A stretch of 64,000 nucleotides of DNA, from assembly GCF_905475345.1 (NCBI RefSeq), contig NC_066587.1, positions 9,291,070 to 9,355,069 on the forward strand, given 5' to 3'. Origin of the DNA: Vespula vulgaris. Taxonomy: Eukaryota; Arthropoda; Insecta; Hymenoptera; Vespidae. Every line of letters begins with the position of its first letter. The first letter of the stretch is position 1. The position numbers and the translations under genes were made by a program. The notes below the pieces were generated by a model. That model saw only the letters and a list, made by a program, of their open reading frames with translations. It had not been told where the DNA came from and made no database searches. Shown piece by piece: positions 34,734 through 48,900 of the stretch.

Positions 34734-36431
34734 ATGACATCAAACGATACTTTTGATTCAAATTGTATGACTCTTACGAGATTTGTTCTTGCCGAACAAC
34801 GTAAGTTTCCTACAGCAACTGGTGATCTTAGCCAATTGTTAAACAGCATACAAACCGCTGTTAAAGCTGTTAGTTCAGCTGTGAGAAAAGCCGGTATTGC
34901 GAATATGTAAGTATCATTTGATTTTATATTTATAAAAACATGAAAATTGAGGAATGAATATGCACCATGTAATGATCGTGAAAAGATAGAAAATTTATAA
35001 AATGATTATGAAGTTACTACTATTGACTTTTATATTAATGAAATAACTTTTTTATAGAACATTAATTATTATATGACCCTGACAGTTAGTTAAGATACGA
35101 AATAATCTTTGTTTGAATGGTTTAGCATAAACATTAGCATTTATCCGCATATTTACGTCTACACGCGATATCTTCTATTATGCACTTTTAATGAGTGTAA
35201 TAAAAAAGATATTGTTTTGTTCGAAATATACTAGAGATTAAAGTTTATCGGTTTTCGAAGTTAAAGTTTAAAGTTTAAAGTTTTCGAAGATCGTACTTTC
35301 TTCTTCTAAGAAAAAAAAGAAATTTTTAAAGAATTATCTACTTTTAACGAAGCTTTCCGTTAATTTTTACAGGTATGGCATAGCTGGTAATATAAATGTT
35401 CAAGGAGAAGAGGTGAAAAAATTAGACATTTTAAGTAACGAACTCTTTATTAACATGTTAATGTCTTCGTTCACAACTTGTCTCCTCGTCAGTGAAGAAA
35501 ATAAAAATATGATCGAGGTGGAAACAGAAAAACAGGGTAAATACATCGTGTGCTTCGACCCTTTGGATGGTTCCTCGAATATCGATTGTTTGGTGTCAGT
35601 CGGATCGATATTTGGAATTTACAAAAAATTAGATAAGGTCAATAGTTCCAATGTTTCTAACGCTCTTCAGTCAGGCCGAAATGTAGTTGCTGCTGGTTAT
35701 GCACTTTATGGTTCGGCCACTATGATCGTTCTTTCCATCGGAAATGGAGTTAATGGATTTACGTACGATCCAGCGATCGGAGAATTCATTTTAACTGAAA
35801 AAAATATGCGCGTACCAGAGAAAGGAAATATTTACAGGTATGTGTGGTATTTTGTGTATTATATCTGTATCTAATTTAATACACTATGATTATTTATCGA
35901 CAAACTAATAAGAACTTGATCAATAATTATGTTAATTGATCAAATTAATTTTCTGATAGTATTAACGAAGGAAACGAGAGTACATGGGATTCTGCTGTAA
36001 AAGAGTATGTACATTCCAAAAAATACCCGAGTAGTGGTAAACCGTATAATTCTCGATACGTTGGTTCAATGGTTGCTGATGTACATAGGACTATTAAATA
36101 TGGAGGAGTTTTCTTGTATCCTGCAACGAAGAATAATCCCAATGGCAAGGTATAACAAATCTACAAGAGTTTCTAACGAGCTCAATATTAGCAGTATTTT
36201 CAAAAACTGATACTAACAAAAATAATATAATTATATCCGTAGCTACGTCTTTTATATGAGTGCATACCAATGGCTTATTTAATAAAAGAAGCAGGAGGTC
36301 TCGCATCAAATGGAAAAATCGATATTTTAGATATAGTCCCGGAAAGTATTCATCAAAGATCACCAATTTTCTTAGGATCCAAAGATGATGTTCAGGATGT
36401 GTTAAAATTAGTGAAGAAAGCCAAATCATAA
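34734..36431 (+). CDS. fbp: Fructose-1,6-bisphosphatase
   Basis: Four exons, 34734-34906, 35373-35837, 35960-36149 and 36243-36431, give 338 aa, the same length as vertebrate FBPases. The enzyme hydrolyses fructose 1,6-bisphosphate to fructose 6-phosphate, a control step of gluconeogenesis in the cytosol. Visible landmarks are the N-terminal regulatory segment (TLTRFVLAEQRKFPTATGDL), the metal/active-site motif CFDPLDGSSNID at about residues 118-129, YALYGSATMIVLSIG, the substrate loop SRYVGSMVADVHRTIKYGG, and the C-terminal LRLLYEC...EAGGLAS. The start ATG lies where the family N-terminus is expected. The gene is divergent from ZCCHC4 and convergent with mortalin (867 bp between stops). Confidence 0.96.
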
Positions 36432-37297
36432 AACATATTTAATTAAGTATATATATTGGAAATGGGGATATTTTCGAAATGAGATCTTGAACCAAAATCA
36501 CAGAACTCAAGAATTTCCATTTATATTAATAAATGCAATATAGAATTTGGAATTATTTATTGAATAACACAACGAAAACATGAAAATTATTGTATCAATG
36601 GGAGCAGGTTTCCAAATAAAAAATTTGTGAAATAGATAATATATTATGTATACGATATTAGTACGTTATAGCACATAATACATTTTATATATAATTAACT
36701 ATATACGTATTGTGTAATTCTTATATGCTATATATCTGTCTATATATACCAAACATTCTTATAACATTCTTTTCATTATCAATCATAACACACATTCATA
36801 CTGTATGAACTACCATAGAACTCTATAGTAGCAAAGAATGAACTATCATACTAAGAATTTTAACACTGTTGACGAGATAGTGCCTTGTCATTAAATTGAC
36901 ACAGGTGAGAACAGTATCGTTAAACACTATCTGTCATTTCACGTTTTAGGCTGCATAAACATGTCACCGACGATATTCTTCATGCACTGGATTATGTACA
37001 CAATTTACAAGACGATTTTCTAGCCCGACAATTGCTTCCAAGTTAAGCTGTGATCAATACATATTGCAGAGAGTTATTGTTACCTTCGAGCTAACATTTC
37101 TCAATTTTATTAATGAACTCTCTCTGTACGAGAGCATATTACAGTAAAAAAAGTAAGTTTGCAATAAATACACAATTAATGAAATTGATTATATACATTT
37201 AACAACAGGACATTTTTTTATCTGAGCATGTAAAACGATAATTGATGTTTATGCAGCTGTGTGCAAGAAATTTGTATTTATTGAGGAATTTTTACCA
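36432..37297. other. Convergent 3' flanks of FBPase and mortalin
   Basis: An AT-rich interval expected to hold the 3'UTRs of both genes. An AATAAA-like site near 36610 could serve FBPase. No other gene is seen. Confidence 0.6.
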
Positions 37298-40200
37298 TTA
37301 GTTTTTCTCCTCTTTCTTCTCTTGAGGTTCTTGTTGACTTTGGTTACTACTACCGCTGCTGCTTTCTCTTTCTGCCGCCATCTGCAACAATCACAAATTA
37401 ATTTAGATTAGAACAAATATATAAGGCAAATAGAAAAAATATGTGTTGAATTTCATGCTTACTTTTTTATATGCCATTTCGAACAATTTCAAACTTGCTT
37501 GTTGCAATTCATTGGTTTGCTTCTTAATGTCCTCAGGATCCATATCATCTTTTTTGGCTAATGTGTCTCTCGTCTTGGCAACCAATTCTTTTAGCTTATC
37601 GCACTAAAAATAGATGAAAACATTAATAATTAATTGTAAATGCAAATATTATAACATTAATATAAATTAATTTACTAATATAAATATTAACATTAATATA
37701 ATTAATATACCTCTTCTTGTGGAAGTTGTGCCTTGAATTCTTCTAATTTAGATTCCGTATCGTGTATAATTCCTTCAGCTTGATTAACAGCTTCTACTCT
37801 ATCTTTTTTTATCTTATCTGCTTTAGCATATTGTTCCGCATTCTTTACCATGTTTTCAATTTCGTCTTTGCTGAGACCACCACTGGACTGAATTACAACT
37901 ACAAATAACAATCAAATAATAAAATACTTTTAAATCAATATAATTGTTGACTTACTGTATATAAAATATATAAATTTACTCAGTTAAAGACTTCTACATA
38001 TATTACTCTACTTTGGAGTAAATTTTAGAGACGAAAAATAAAAACATCACAGTGATAATAATATAAGTAATTTGGAAAAAAAAAAATTGTTTTTACATAC
38101 TTTGTTGTTCCTTGCCAGTGCCCTTGTCTCTAGCAGATACATGAACGATACCATTCGCATCAATATCAAACGTTACTTCAATTTGTGGAACTCCTCTCGG
38201 AGCGGGAGGTATTCCCACTAATGTGAATTGTCCTAAAAGTTTGTTGTCAGAAGCCATTTCTCGTTCACCTTGATGAACCTTAATTTCTACTTGAGTTTGA
38301 CCATCTGCTGCTGTGGAAAATACTTGACTTTTTTTCGTAGGAATAGTTGTGTTCCGCGATATTAATTTTGTGAAAACGCCCCCAAGTGTTTCGATACCTG
38401 TAAAGAATAGACAAAAGTAATAACTAAAATTCGTATAATTTAAATATATTATTTCGCTTAAATATCAGTAATGAAATATCCTCATTGTTGTCAGAGAGAA
38501 GATTAGACAATTATACATCATTTTTTAAAATTAACAACTCGTGAGAAATGTAGAATATTTACCCAATGAAAGAGGCGTAACATCGAGAAGAAGAACATCA
38601 GTAACATCTCCAGCAAGTACACCACCCTGAACACCAGCTCCAACAGCTACAGCTTCATCAGGATTAACAGCTTTCGAAGGTTGTCGACCGAATATTTCTT
38701 GAACTGTTTGTTGAACCTTAGGTACCCTGGTCATTCCTCCAACCAAAAGTACTTCACCGATGTCAGATTTTGATACTTCAGCGTCAGAAAGAGCTTTTTG
38801 ACATGGTTGTACAGTACGTTTAATGAGATCATTTACAAGGCTTTCAAATTTGCTTCTTGTAAGTTTAAGATTCAAGTGTTTAGGTCCACTTGAATCCATG
38901 GTTAAATATGGTAGATTTATATCGGTTTGTAAAGAACTTGATAATTCAATTTTCGCTTTTTCAGCTGCTTCCTTTAATCGTTGCATAGCCATAGCATCTT
39001 TGGCCACATCTATACCTTGCTACAAATGAGTAATTATCGATTGTATTACGAAGAAATTCTTTTCTACAATTTCTTATATCTTTTTAATCTACTAATACAT
39101 ACATCTTTTTTAAATTCAGTCGCCAAGTAATTCACTAATGCATTATCAAAATCTTCACCTCCCAAAAATGTATCTCCATTAGTTGATTTTACTTCAAAAA
39201 CACCTTTTTGAATTTCTAAGATCGAAATATCAAAAGTACCACCACCTAAGTCATATACTGCAATACTAAACGAATATGCATTAATTAACAAATTTATATA
39301 TTTACATAATTAAGTTACCTAGAAAATAAATATAAGTATAAATAAATACTTACATTTTATCATCTGTTTTATCCATACCATATGCAAGTGCGGCTGCAGT
39401 AGGCTCATTGATTACTCTAAGCACATTTAATCCAGCGATTTGACCTGCATCCTTTGTAGCCTGCCTTTGTGAATCATTGAAATACGCAGGCACAGTGATG
39501 ACAGCATTTTTAACTGGTGTGCTAAGATAAGCCTCTGCAGTTTCTTTCATTTTCATAAGTACAAAAGCACCAATTTGACTAGGGGAGTACATCTTTCCAT
39601 CTCCTCCTTGTACCCATGCATCTCCATTAGATGCTTTCACGATTTTATAAGACACTGTTTTCCTGTAATATGACAATACATGCAGCTATTGTTTAATAAA
39701 AAATATATACACTACTTACATATCTTTCTTCACTTCTGCATCATCGAATTTTCTCCCAATGAGTCGTTTAGTTGCATAAAATGTATTAGAAGAGTTCGTA
39801 ACTGCTTGACGTTTGGCAGGCATACCCACTAAACGTTCTCCATCTAAAATTTTATGAAGTCTTCATTATAATATTATTAAATATATATCTAAGAAAAACT
39901 TAAATAGTACATTAAAATATTTTTTAAATAACTAAAAGAATAACATTATAAATAATTACCTTTAGTGAATGCAATATAAGATGGTGTTGTTCGTGAACCT
40001 TCAGAATTCTCAATAACCTTTGGCTGTTTACCTTCCATTACTGCTACACAAGAAAATGTTGTACCAAGATCAATACCAATAACTGCTCCTTTGACACCTT
40101 CGGATCTAAATATATTAAAAAAGATTCCTTAATATACATTACAAAAGGTCCTTCTAATATATGTAAAGTAAAAATACTTTTTTTTAAAATCATTTGCTTT

Positions 40201-40357
40201 TTTATATGACTATTAAAAGAGATCATTTACTTGTAACGATATTGTTGTAAATCTGTGTAACGTTGAGGCAGGGCAATTCCAGGAGCTGCAGCCTAAAAAT
40301 TATTATAATATATAAATAAGAACTATATATAAAATAATATATAAATAATTACTTAAA

Positions 40358-40402
<45 letters not shown>

Positions 40403-40873
40403 GTATACGTGAAAAACATTAGTAATATATCAGAAGTTTACAATCGTAAGTGATGAAATGTTATCGTACATTTTCATCATCGAACCTGAAAGACTTATTA
40501 AACGCTTTTCCTAGACCATCATTAAGAAATTCTTAGTATAGAAGCTACCCGAAATAAAAGAATGGCACGTGCCGGTTTCCGAATCAATCACAAATAATAC
40601 GTTATACGCATTGATACGTTGATTTACATTAATTGCTGTAGAAGTTTTGCAAATTAATACATAAAAATATATAGTAAAACAATTCTCTCTTTTCATGCGA
40701 TATAGAAATCGTATACGACGCAAACGATTTATTCGATCAATGATTCGTTCGGCGTGATGAGAATCGCCATCAAAACTTACATTTTTAATTATCGTACTGA
40801 ACTGCTGTTTCCTGACAATATCACAGCCAACGCCGTTACAGCTTCTGCTAAACAATCTTGTAGCAGCCAACAT
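37298..40873 (-). CDS. Hsc70-5: Mitochondrial Hsp70 (mortalin)
   Basis: Eleven exons join in phase to 687 aa: 40873-40781, 40292-40231, 40105-39960, 39843-39720, 39662-39354, 39265-39103, 39019-38563, 38397-38101, 37898-37711, 37603-37463 and 37381-37298. The first exon encodes a basic, Ser/Arg-rich mitochondrial presequence (MLAATRLFSRSCNGVG). The ATPase domain shows GIDLGTTFSCVAVMEG, VPAYFNDSQRQATKDAG, VINEPTAAALAYGMD and the phosphate loop AVYDLGGGTFDISIL. The substrate domain includes DVLLLDVTPLSLGIETLGG and RGVPQIEVTFDIDANGI. The C-terminus is Ser/Gln/Glu-rich and ends EKKEEKN, not EEVD, as expected for the mitochondrial form. The protein drives matrix import and folding with Tim44 and Mge1. 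A TA repeat (40361-40400) lies in intron 1. Confidence 0.97.
40361..40400. repeat. TA microsatellite in mortalin intron 1
   Basis: An uninterrupted TA repeat of about 40 bp. Confidence 0.9.
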
Positions 40874-41567
40874 TTTCGTTTATTCCTTCGATTTAGTCTA
40901 ATTTCGGTGAAGAAACGAACCGGAAATCCAAAGACCAACTTCACGTGTAGTGATGCAACTCCTACAAAGACTCGCGATGCGCACTCTACGCACGCACTTC
41001 ATATCATTTTCGTAGGACATCCAAGAAGGACAAACAAGTTCTCGCATTGACCAATCTTCGATAGCCCGATAGACTTTGAACCAATCGGAACTCGAATTTA
41101 AACGCTCCGCCTTCTTGTGACTTCAGAACTATCCCGAACATTCGAAAAATTTATCGAATTAATTACGAAGATAAGATTTACTTAGAAAACGCAAAGAGCT
41201 ATGTTATCATCTGAAAATTATAATAATTCTCTGTTATATCTCTTTCTTTGATATAACTTTTCTATTTTCATAATGCATACAATTGAATTAACGCTATATA
41301 ATGAACAGTAAATCGACAACCGGAACTACAGTGTAGTATAGTAACTATTTCCGGAATTTCAAGCAAATATGATGTAATTGTTCACTAAAGTTACCGCGCA
41401 TATAGCAAGAACGATATAATCGATTCACAGTTCTCTTTTTCTCTGTCCATTCCAACAGATGATGCTACGTTGACGTATACATAGATAATTGCAGATTCTA
41501 CGTCTTGGTTACTATTATTACTATGGATAAATAACCTTTTTTTGAAGCATTTTACGTCTTATACAAA
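40874..41567. promoter_or_regulatory. Shared region between divergent mortalin and Dus4
   Basis: The start codons of mortalin (minus) and Dus4 (plus) are 694 bp apart, so both promoters lie here. No clear TATA box is seen, as is usual for housekeeping genes. The higher-GC patch at about 40960-41110 next to mortalin contains CGAAC/TTCG-rich sequence, including GAACATTCGAAAAATT near 41137, which loosely resembles heat-shock-element half sites. Confidence 0.35.
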
Positions 41568-42869
41568 ATGACGGTCGATATTGTCGAATTATTAAAAGAA
41601 CCGAGAATCATAAAAATCTGCGCGCCAATGGTTAGATATAGTAAGTAAGTAACAATAGAATATTTTTTATGAATATGCCATTTTTTGTAGCCAGTTTTTA
41701 ATAAAAGTAAGTATCAATTAGTATTAACAATGTTTTTTTTATGAATGGCTTTCATTCAGATTACCATTTAGAATGTTAGTCAGACGATATGAATGTGATA
41801 TTTGCTTCACACCTATGATAGTGGCAAATTCATTTGTGAAATCGGCTAAAGCTAGAGACAGTGAATTTTCAACAATAGAGGAAGATACTCCGCTTATTGC
41901 ACAGTTCGCAGCCAACAACGTAGCAGATTTCTCTAATGCAGCAGAAATAATTGCTCCGTATGCTCCTTTTATATAAGTTTATTATAACTAAATTTTATTT
42001 ATCTAAATATATGTTTAGATCTGTTCATAATACAACTTCTCTTTTGCAGTTACTGTGATGGAGTTGACTTAAACAGTGGTTGCCCGCAACGGTGGGCTAT
42101 AAATGAAGGATATGGTGTAGATATGTTAAAACATCCAGAACTTGTAAAAGACATAGTATCTCAAGTTAGAAACCGTGTGTCTCATCCCTTCACTGTTTCT
42201 GTAAAAATACGTGTATTAAAAGATATTCGTAGAACGGTTGACTTTTGTCAAACACTAGAGAAAGCTGGTGCGTCATTTTTAACTGTACATGCAAGAACAC
42301 CTGAAATGCGTTATGAACCTATACATTTAGATGATCTTAAAATTGTTAGAGATAGTGTACAATTACCTCTTATTGCTAATGGAGATGTGAAAAATCTAGA
42401 AAATGCACAAAAATTATATGAAGCAACTAATTGTCAAGGAGTAATGAGTGCAAGAGGTATTTTAGCAAATCCAGCTCTTTTTTCAGGATATACAACTACA
42501 CCACTTAGTTGTATTCAAGATTGGATAGATATTACAGCTAGGATTGATACACATTTTTTATGTTTTCATCACCATTTAGTATTTATGACTGAGAAAATTT
42601 TATCAAAAAAGGATAGAGTATATCTTAATAGTTTGAAAACCAGACAATCTGTTTTAGAATTTCTTGGAAATCATTTTGATATAACACCAAGCCCATCTTA
42701 TGATATAATAGAACAAATATTTTGTGATGTTGATGAAAGTAATATTGCATATGATAATGAAAAGCATGCCAAAAATAAACAAAATATGGAATGTAATAAT
42801 ATATATATTGAAAGAGATCAATCAGAAATACCTAATTATCTTTTAGGAGATTTATTTCAAGAAGCATAG
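41568..42869 (+). CDS. Dus4: tRNA-dihydrouridine synthase 4-like
   Basis: Three exons, 41568-41644, 41760-41957 and 42050-42869, give 364 aa. DUS4 reduces uridine 20a/20b in the tRNA D-loop with FMN and NAD(P)H. Landmarks are the FMN-binding start ICAPMVRYSKLPFRMLVRRY, YTPMI-like CFTPMIVANSF, QFAANN, the catalytic cysteine in LNSGCPQRWA (about Cys103), KIRVLKDIRRTVDFCQ, TVHARTPEMRYEP, PLIANGDVKNLEN, and MSARGILANPALF. The last ~60 residues form an acidic, Asn-rich tail longer than in human DUS4L. The exon 2 donor (CC|GTATGC) was placed on phase and on the conserved IIAPYCDGVD junction. Confidence 0.95.
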
Positions 42870-45800
42870 GATTTTCTATTTAATTAATACATTCCACTGT
42901 GAAGAAATAATTTTAACACAGAACTATACTATGTATAGTTTTAAAGTATTAAGTCATTTTTTTTATTTTTATAAAATATGATACCAATGCAAAACAATTG
43001 TTTGTACATAGAAATATATTTTATCTTTTAAACGAAATTAAAAGATATCATTTTTCATCCATTCAATCAACTGTATTTAACCATTTCTTGCTCAACTTGT
43101 TGTACCTGACTTTAGTAACAGGTGTAAAAAAAAATAAGAACTAGAAGCATGTTAAGGATAACATTAATTCTTTTTTCAATTTATTGTGTCAATATGTATG
43201 CTTGTTCAAGTACTCTATGCTACTCATGTTATTAACACATTTGGTTTGAAAAATTGAGCTCACTAAGAGAGTTCGTTCAAAAAATATAAACATTGATATT
43301 ATTCTCATATTCAATTAATATTGCATGCACTGCTACTAAGTAGTAGAGTAATAAAGTAATAAAGAATACTCTAATAAGTACATAATTGTTCTGATTTATT
43401 AAAATAACAATGATTTATAACAAATAACAATAATGATTTACTTAAATAATAACATTATCATTTTACTAAAGCAATGTTTTATTATCTTATTATTTTATTA
43501 ATAAATTATTAATAATTAAACTCAAAAATTATATATGTGTATATATATATATAATTATTAATTATAAAAGTAATATTATATATGTTACTACTACATTTTA
43601 TTCGATTTTATAATAGTTTACGTCAACAATGAATCCAGGCATAATTCCGGACCGATTTTGATGAACAAGGTCTTATCTTAAATTTCTCATTTTCATTGAA
43701 AAAAATTGTGTTTAAAAAATGATGTCTAAAAATAAAGCTTTTTCGAAAATTCAGCAAAGCGAGGATCTCGTTTAAATGTTCATCTTTAAAATTGATCAAG
43801 AATAATGTCTGCACTCATTGTTTGCATAAACGCTGTTCTCGATATTTTTCGCAAAAAAGTTTCGTACAGTAGCATCTCTTGAAATCTGTAGTAAAAAAGA
43901 AAAAAGCTTGTATTCCCACTGCTAATTTTCATATATACGTTTGAATGATGTGTATTTGTTCTGGGAAATAGTCTTTTTTCCGTAAACTGATGCTCAAATT
44001 TTCTGATTCATTTCAAACGCAAGGAAAAGTGTTTCATAATGATCATACGAAGAAGCTACAGTAACTCATTCGGACATTTTAAATTTTAAATTCAAACAAT
44101 TAATCGCTAATTAATTTGAAATATACATTATAACTTTTATGCTTATTCCTATATATTATGATTCTGGAAATGTATTTATATATACACATAGATAATAAAT
44201 CGATTCTTATGATATATAAATTTAAAGGTGAAATCGGATACTAAAAATGTTCAAAAAATTTATTAATAAGTGTCTAGATATAGAATAATAAAAATAATGT
44301 CTAGAGCTGGGAAAAGTAAAGTTTATGTCCCTATGATAGAGAACTTAGTATACATTTTCAAAATTAAAGAAAGAAGTCTTTTTTAATTTCTCAACATTTT
44401 TAGAGCAATAAAAATATTTTAAACTAATAAGCAATTAGAAATGCGTAATATTTGTATATATTTTCTACACTGGTAGACGATATTTTTTAGAAATTCTTTT
44501 TTATTTGATAAAGAATAATTAAATAAGGCGTTATTATACAATTTCATATTTATTTCCTCCATTGATAACTGGAATGTAATCTGTGCTAGATAAGGTATGG
44601 CGGTATAATTTTGTTTAATGATAAATACATATAAAGTATATACGTTTGTAGGTTATTTTATAAAAAATAATAATTAGTGAATATATTATATTTATAATTA
44701 ATAATTTATAATTAATAATTTATATATTAATATTATTTTTATAGAAATCAAGACATTCGTTTCTACACTATTTACAAGATAGCTCCTATAATCAACGCTA
44801 TTTTTTAATGTTTTTCCTTATAGAAGTAATCCATTTTGTATTATTATTATTAGTATTACTATTACTATAATAATAATATACAATATAATAATATAATAAT
44901 AAGAACAAAAATAAAAAAAAAGATGTACCTATATTAAATACATCATGTAATCCTAGAATATATATAATGATGGTGATTTATAATGATAAAAAAAGATCAA
45001 AGAAAAATAAATATGAAAAACTGAAAAATATAAATCTATAGCTTATTAAACTACCTATAACAGATATAAATTAATAAGTTTATACACCAATACGATAGCG
45101 CATGGTGGGGACAATGCTTCCTGTTTGCGCTTGTAATTCATATTTTGTCCACACCTGTCGCTTAAGTCATATCCGCTTCGAACGAAAGGTGGTGAGCAGT
45201 TTTAATAACCGCAAATGTACGTATTTATTATTATTAAAATTTTGTTGAAATTATTATCCTATTTAACTATGTGATGCATCACGTTTCGTAGAACAACATA
45301 TATTTACAAAATCTAAAGTACAGATGCCCGTTATTCTGATACATCAATTATAATACAGAAACGTGAATGAAATATATTATTTAATAAAATATCATAAATG
45401 CGAATAAAAAACAATGGAGGGATGATAGAATTTAACAAGCATGCTATTATTGTTGTTTCTATCACCACACAATTGCTATTACCATATTGTTAAAAATTTA
45501 CTTGTTTTTCTTTCTTCAACACTATGTATATAGAATATTTGATTTTTATTCTTCTATATATGTTTAATCAAAAAAAGGCTTTCTATAAAATATAACTTAT
45601 GTATAAACATTTTTTTCTATTATTTTGATAAGAAATTTTTAATGCATCAGAAATTTCATGTTTTGATACGTTCTTCTTTAAAGATGACGTCAAGACTTTC
45701 GGAATTACGAAACGTTATTGATTATAGCTCTGAAAGAAGTAAATTTAATTTTAACTGCAGTGTCTCAGGTGTATAAGGTATAATTCGCATGTATATAATA

Positions 45801-45913
45801 AATGTTTTGTATTGTAGTGCTTTGTTTATTTTGTCGTAAAAAAAGAAAAATTATTTTGTCATAATTCTTCTTTTCAAATTATTTTAGGAACTCTTTTTTT
45901 TAATTTTCAGAAA
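42870..45913. other. AT-rich intergenic region, possible 5' exon of next gene
   Basis: No supported gene. Simple AT-rich stretches include a TTTATAATTAATAA tandem near 44690-44730 and ATAATA runs near 44850-44900. A non-coding exon of the gene at 45914 may lie at about 45680-45776, ending AAG|GTATAA and followed by the acceptor TTTTCAG at 45910. The less AT-rich patch near 45100-45190 could be its promoter. Confidence 0.4.
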
Positions 45914-48900
45914 ATGGCACAGCTTATTCAAGATACGAATATTACCAGTTCTTTAGCTTTTTCTAAATCATTGCAAAATGATGGTATATAATTTGTTTCT
46001 CTTATATTTGAATCAATAATATATTTCCAAAGTATAACTTTAATATCTTCCAATTAGATAATGTACTTGATGAAAAAGCACTGCTACATGAAAAAGAAGA
46101 GACAGATGTTATATTGATACATGAATACTGTGATAAAGAATTAGGAAATCATAAGAATGAAGAAGTACAGAATAATAAATTGCATAGTACTAAATCATTT
46201 GAAAAAGTTTTTTCATGGCTTATTACATTTGATAAAGTAATGCAATCATCTATAGGGAAGAGAAGTTTCCATCTTCTAGAACAATTGCTATCCATTTATG
46301 TCAAGTAAGGCTATTATAATAATTAATATATTAATTAAGAATAAATATAATGAAATTGTTCTTTTTTAGTAATATTTTAAAATTTATGGAAATAAATTAT
46401 ATCATGACATTTGAAGTTATTAAATTGAAAAAGCATATGAGTAATACCTTAATATTTTTTCACTTTTATTGACACGATATTAATGAGGTATAGTATTTAT
46501 TGTAAGATGTTTTATTTCTTTTTTTTTTAGTAACTTTAAGAATAGTATACACATATACAATTTACTTTTTATATAGCACATAAGCAATTATAACTGTTAT
46601 TTAAACAAAATATCAGTATTATTGGCAATATATGTAGATATAGAATTGAGAACTTCTAAACGCTCTAAGGATCCTTCTAAGATAGCTGCAAAACTTTTCA
46701 GTGCATTATGGATATATTTAAGTAAGTTTATATATATTAAACATTGAAAAAGTAAATAAGAACTTGAAACTAAATATTTAATTATACTATATTTTTCAAT
46801 AATATTTATATATATAAAATTATATTTACATATGAATTTCAGATAAATCAAAAGAGCATATATTTAAAGTATTACTTAGGATTAAACTGATTACCAAAAG
46901 ATACGCAAAGATTTGTGATCTTATATTCTCGTATGTAATAATTTTTATTTATATGTGTTTGAGAAAAAGTTGTTTAAAATTCTACTGATATTATTCAATT
47001 AACTATTATTTCATTTTACAGTAAAAGCTTTACAAATTTAAAAACAAATGGAGAATCTATGACTGGGATAAAATATATCAGATATTTATTCGCTTTAAAG
47101 CTTTGGAGAAAAATAAAAGAAAATTCAGAAGAAACAAAACAAGTTGATGAATTAGCTGTGGCTATATTAGGATCACATATGCCAAAGATGCAAGCAGAAT
47201 TATTGAAACTTGTACCTAAACTTCCTTTGAATTGTAAAAATGAAACTTTATGGTTAATGCAACCAAACTTATTTGATCTAAAACAAGCATGTAATGATTT
47301 CCTAATACTTGAAGAAAAAATTGAGATGACGGAATATAATGAATTGCTTTCCACAATAAAAACTGAAAGAATACATAATTATACAAATCCAGAGGTAACT
47401 TCAATTTTTTACATGTATATTTATTATTAAATATTGTATTTCAGTAAATATTCTATTTAAATTCTTAGACAAGTATAAATATCACCAAGAATAAAGAAAT
47501 AGATTCCTTGGGTTGTATATCTAATATAAATCAGAAGATAACTTTAGATGAAAGTAAATTAATGAAAGATATTTGTAAAGAAAATGATAATTCTATAAAA
47601 AGTCATATTAAAAAAAAAGTAGGAAAAAATAAGAAATTCAAATTTGTGCCAAATGTAAAACCAGGGGAAATAATAGTCATTGATTTTTCTAAAGATAATG
47701 AGGAATGTATTTCCCTGAATAAAAAGAAAAAGAATAAATGTAAAAAAAATTTGGGATGGCTTAGAATTGTGGCAAAAAAGTATCAGAAAAACCAAAAACT
47801 TTTTATAGATGATGCGAAAAATATTGACACTAAAGAATATGCAGATACAGTAAATAAACAAAATAGATTAGAAGACTTGCAAAGCTCTCTAACATCTTTA
47901 ATTGGTCATGATAGTTTCTGTAATACGTTAAATTTTAATGAACGAATAATAAATCCTTGCCTGATTAAAAAATGTGTAGAAGATAAAACGTTAAGTGATA
48001 ATAACGAAAGAAATGTTGAATTGTACAATCAAGAACCCTTGATAAATATTACAGATTCATCTGCACTAAGAAAAAAATGTGAACAATCTGTTAATCAAAA
48101 AAATTCGATTGGTAGATGTGTAGATATAGTTGCATTTGGTTTAAATGCAAAGGCAGAAGAAGATTTTGATTTATTTTCATTAGATGATAATGGTTCTATA
48201 TCGATGTTTAAAAATATATCTTCTTCATGCTCATCGCCATTATTTATCCAATCAGATATAAAAATTTCTGAATCTAGAGAATGTGTTTCAAATCTTGATT
48301 TTAAAAACTCTGATTGCGAATCCAATGATATGAGAATGGAACAAGTTTATGACTTCCAAGAAGCAGATATTTTAAAAGAAAATAGTTCAAAAATAAATAC
48401 AACTAATCAAACTTTAATGGATGAAGCATGTATTTCCAAGGATGTACCTTCAAATCATTTACCGATTCAAACTGAAGATTTTTTTGTACCACCATATAAT
48501 AATATACCAACGTCTTCATTGCAATTAGACTTTGAATTATTACCAACAGAACAATTGATAGAAACATTTAATTCATCATTACCTTTCAGTCAGTATGATT
48601 TAGTATCAAATAATCCAATTCCTTTGGACTCACAATCTACATCTACAGAAAATGATAATATAAATATACAACAAATTGTAACTGGATTACAATCAGTTGA
48701 ACCTTATGAACAAATACAGCAAAACATAAAGATATCTTCTGATTGCAACCAATTATATACAGACAAAGAGATAATGGAAAATACAAGTAATTTTTGGAAA
48801 CAAGTAGAATTAACGGATTTAGATGATACTTTACCACAAAAAAAAAGTATAACGTTGAATTTCCGAAAACCGAATATTATTTTTAAAAATGATATAGAGA

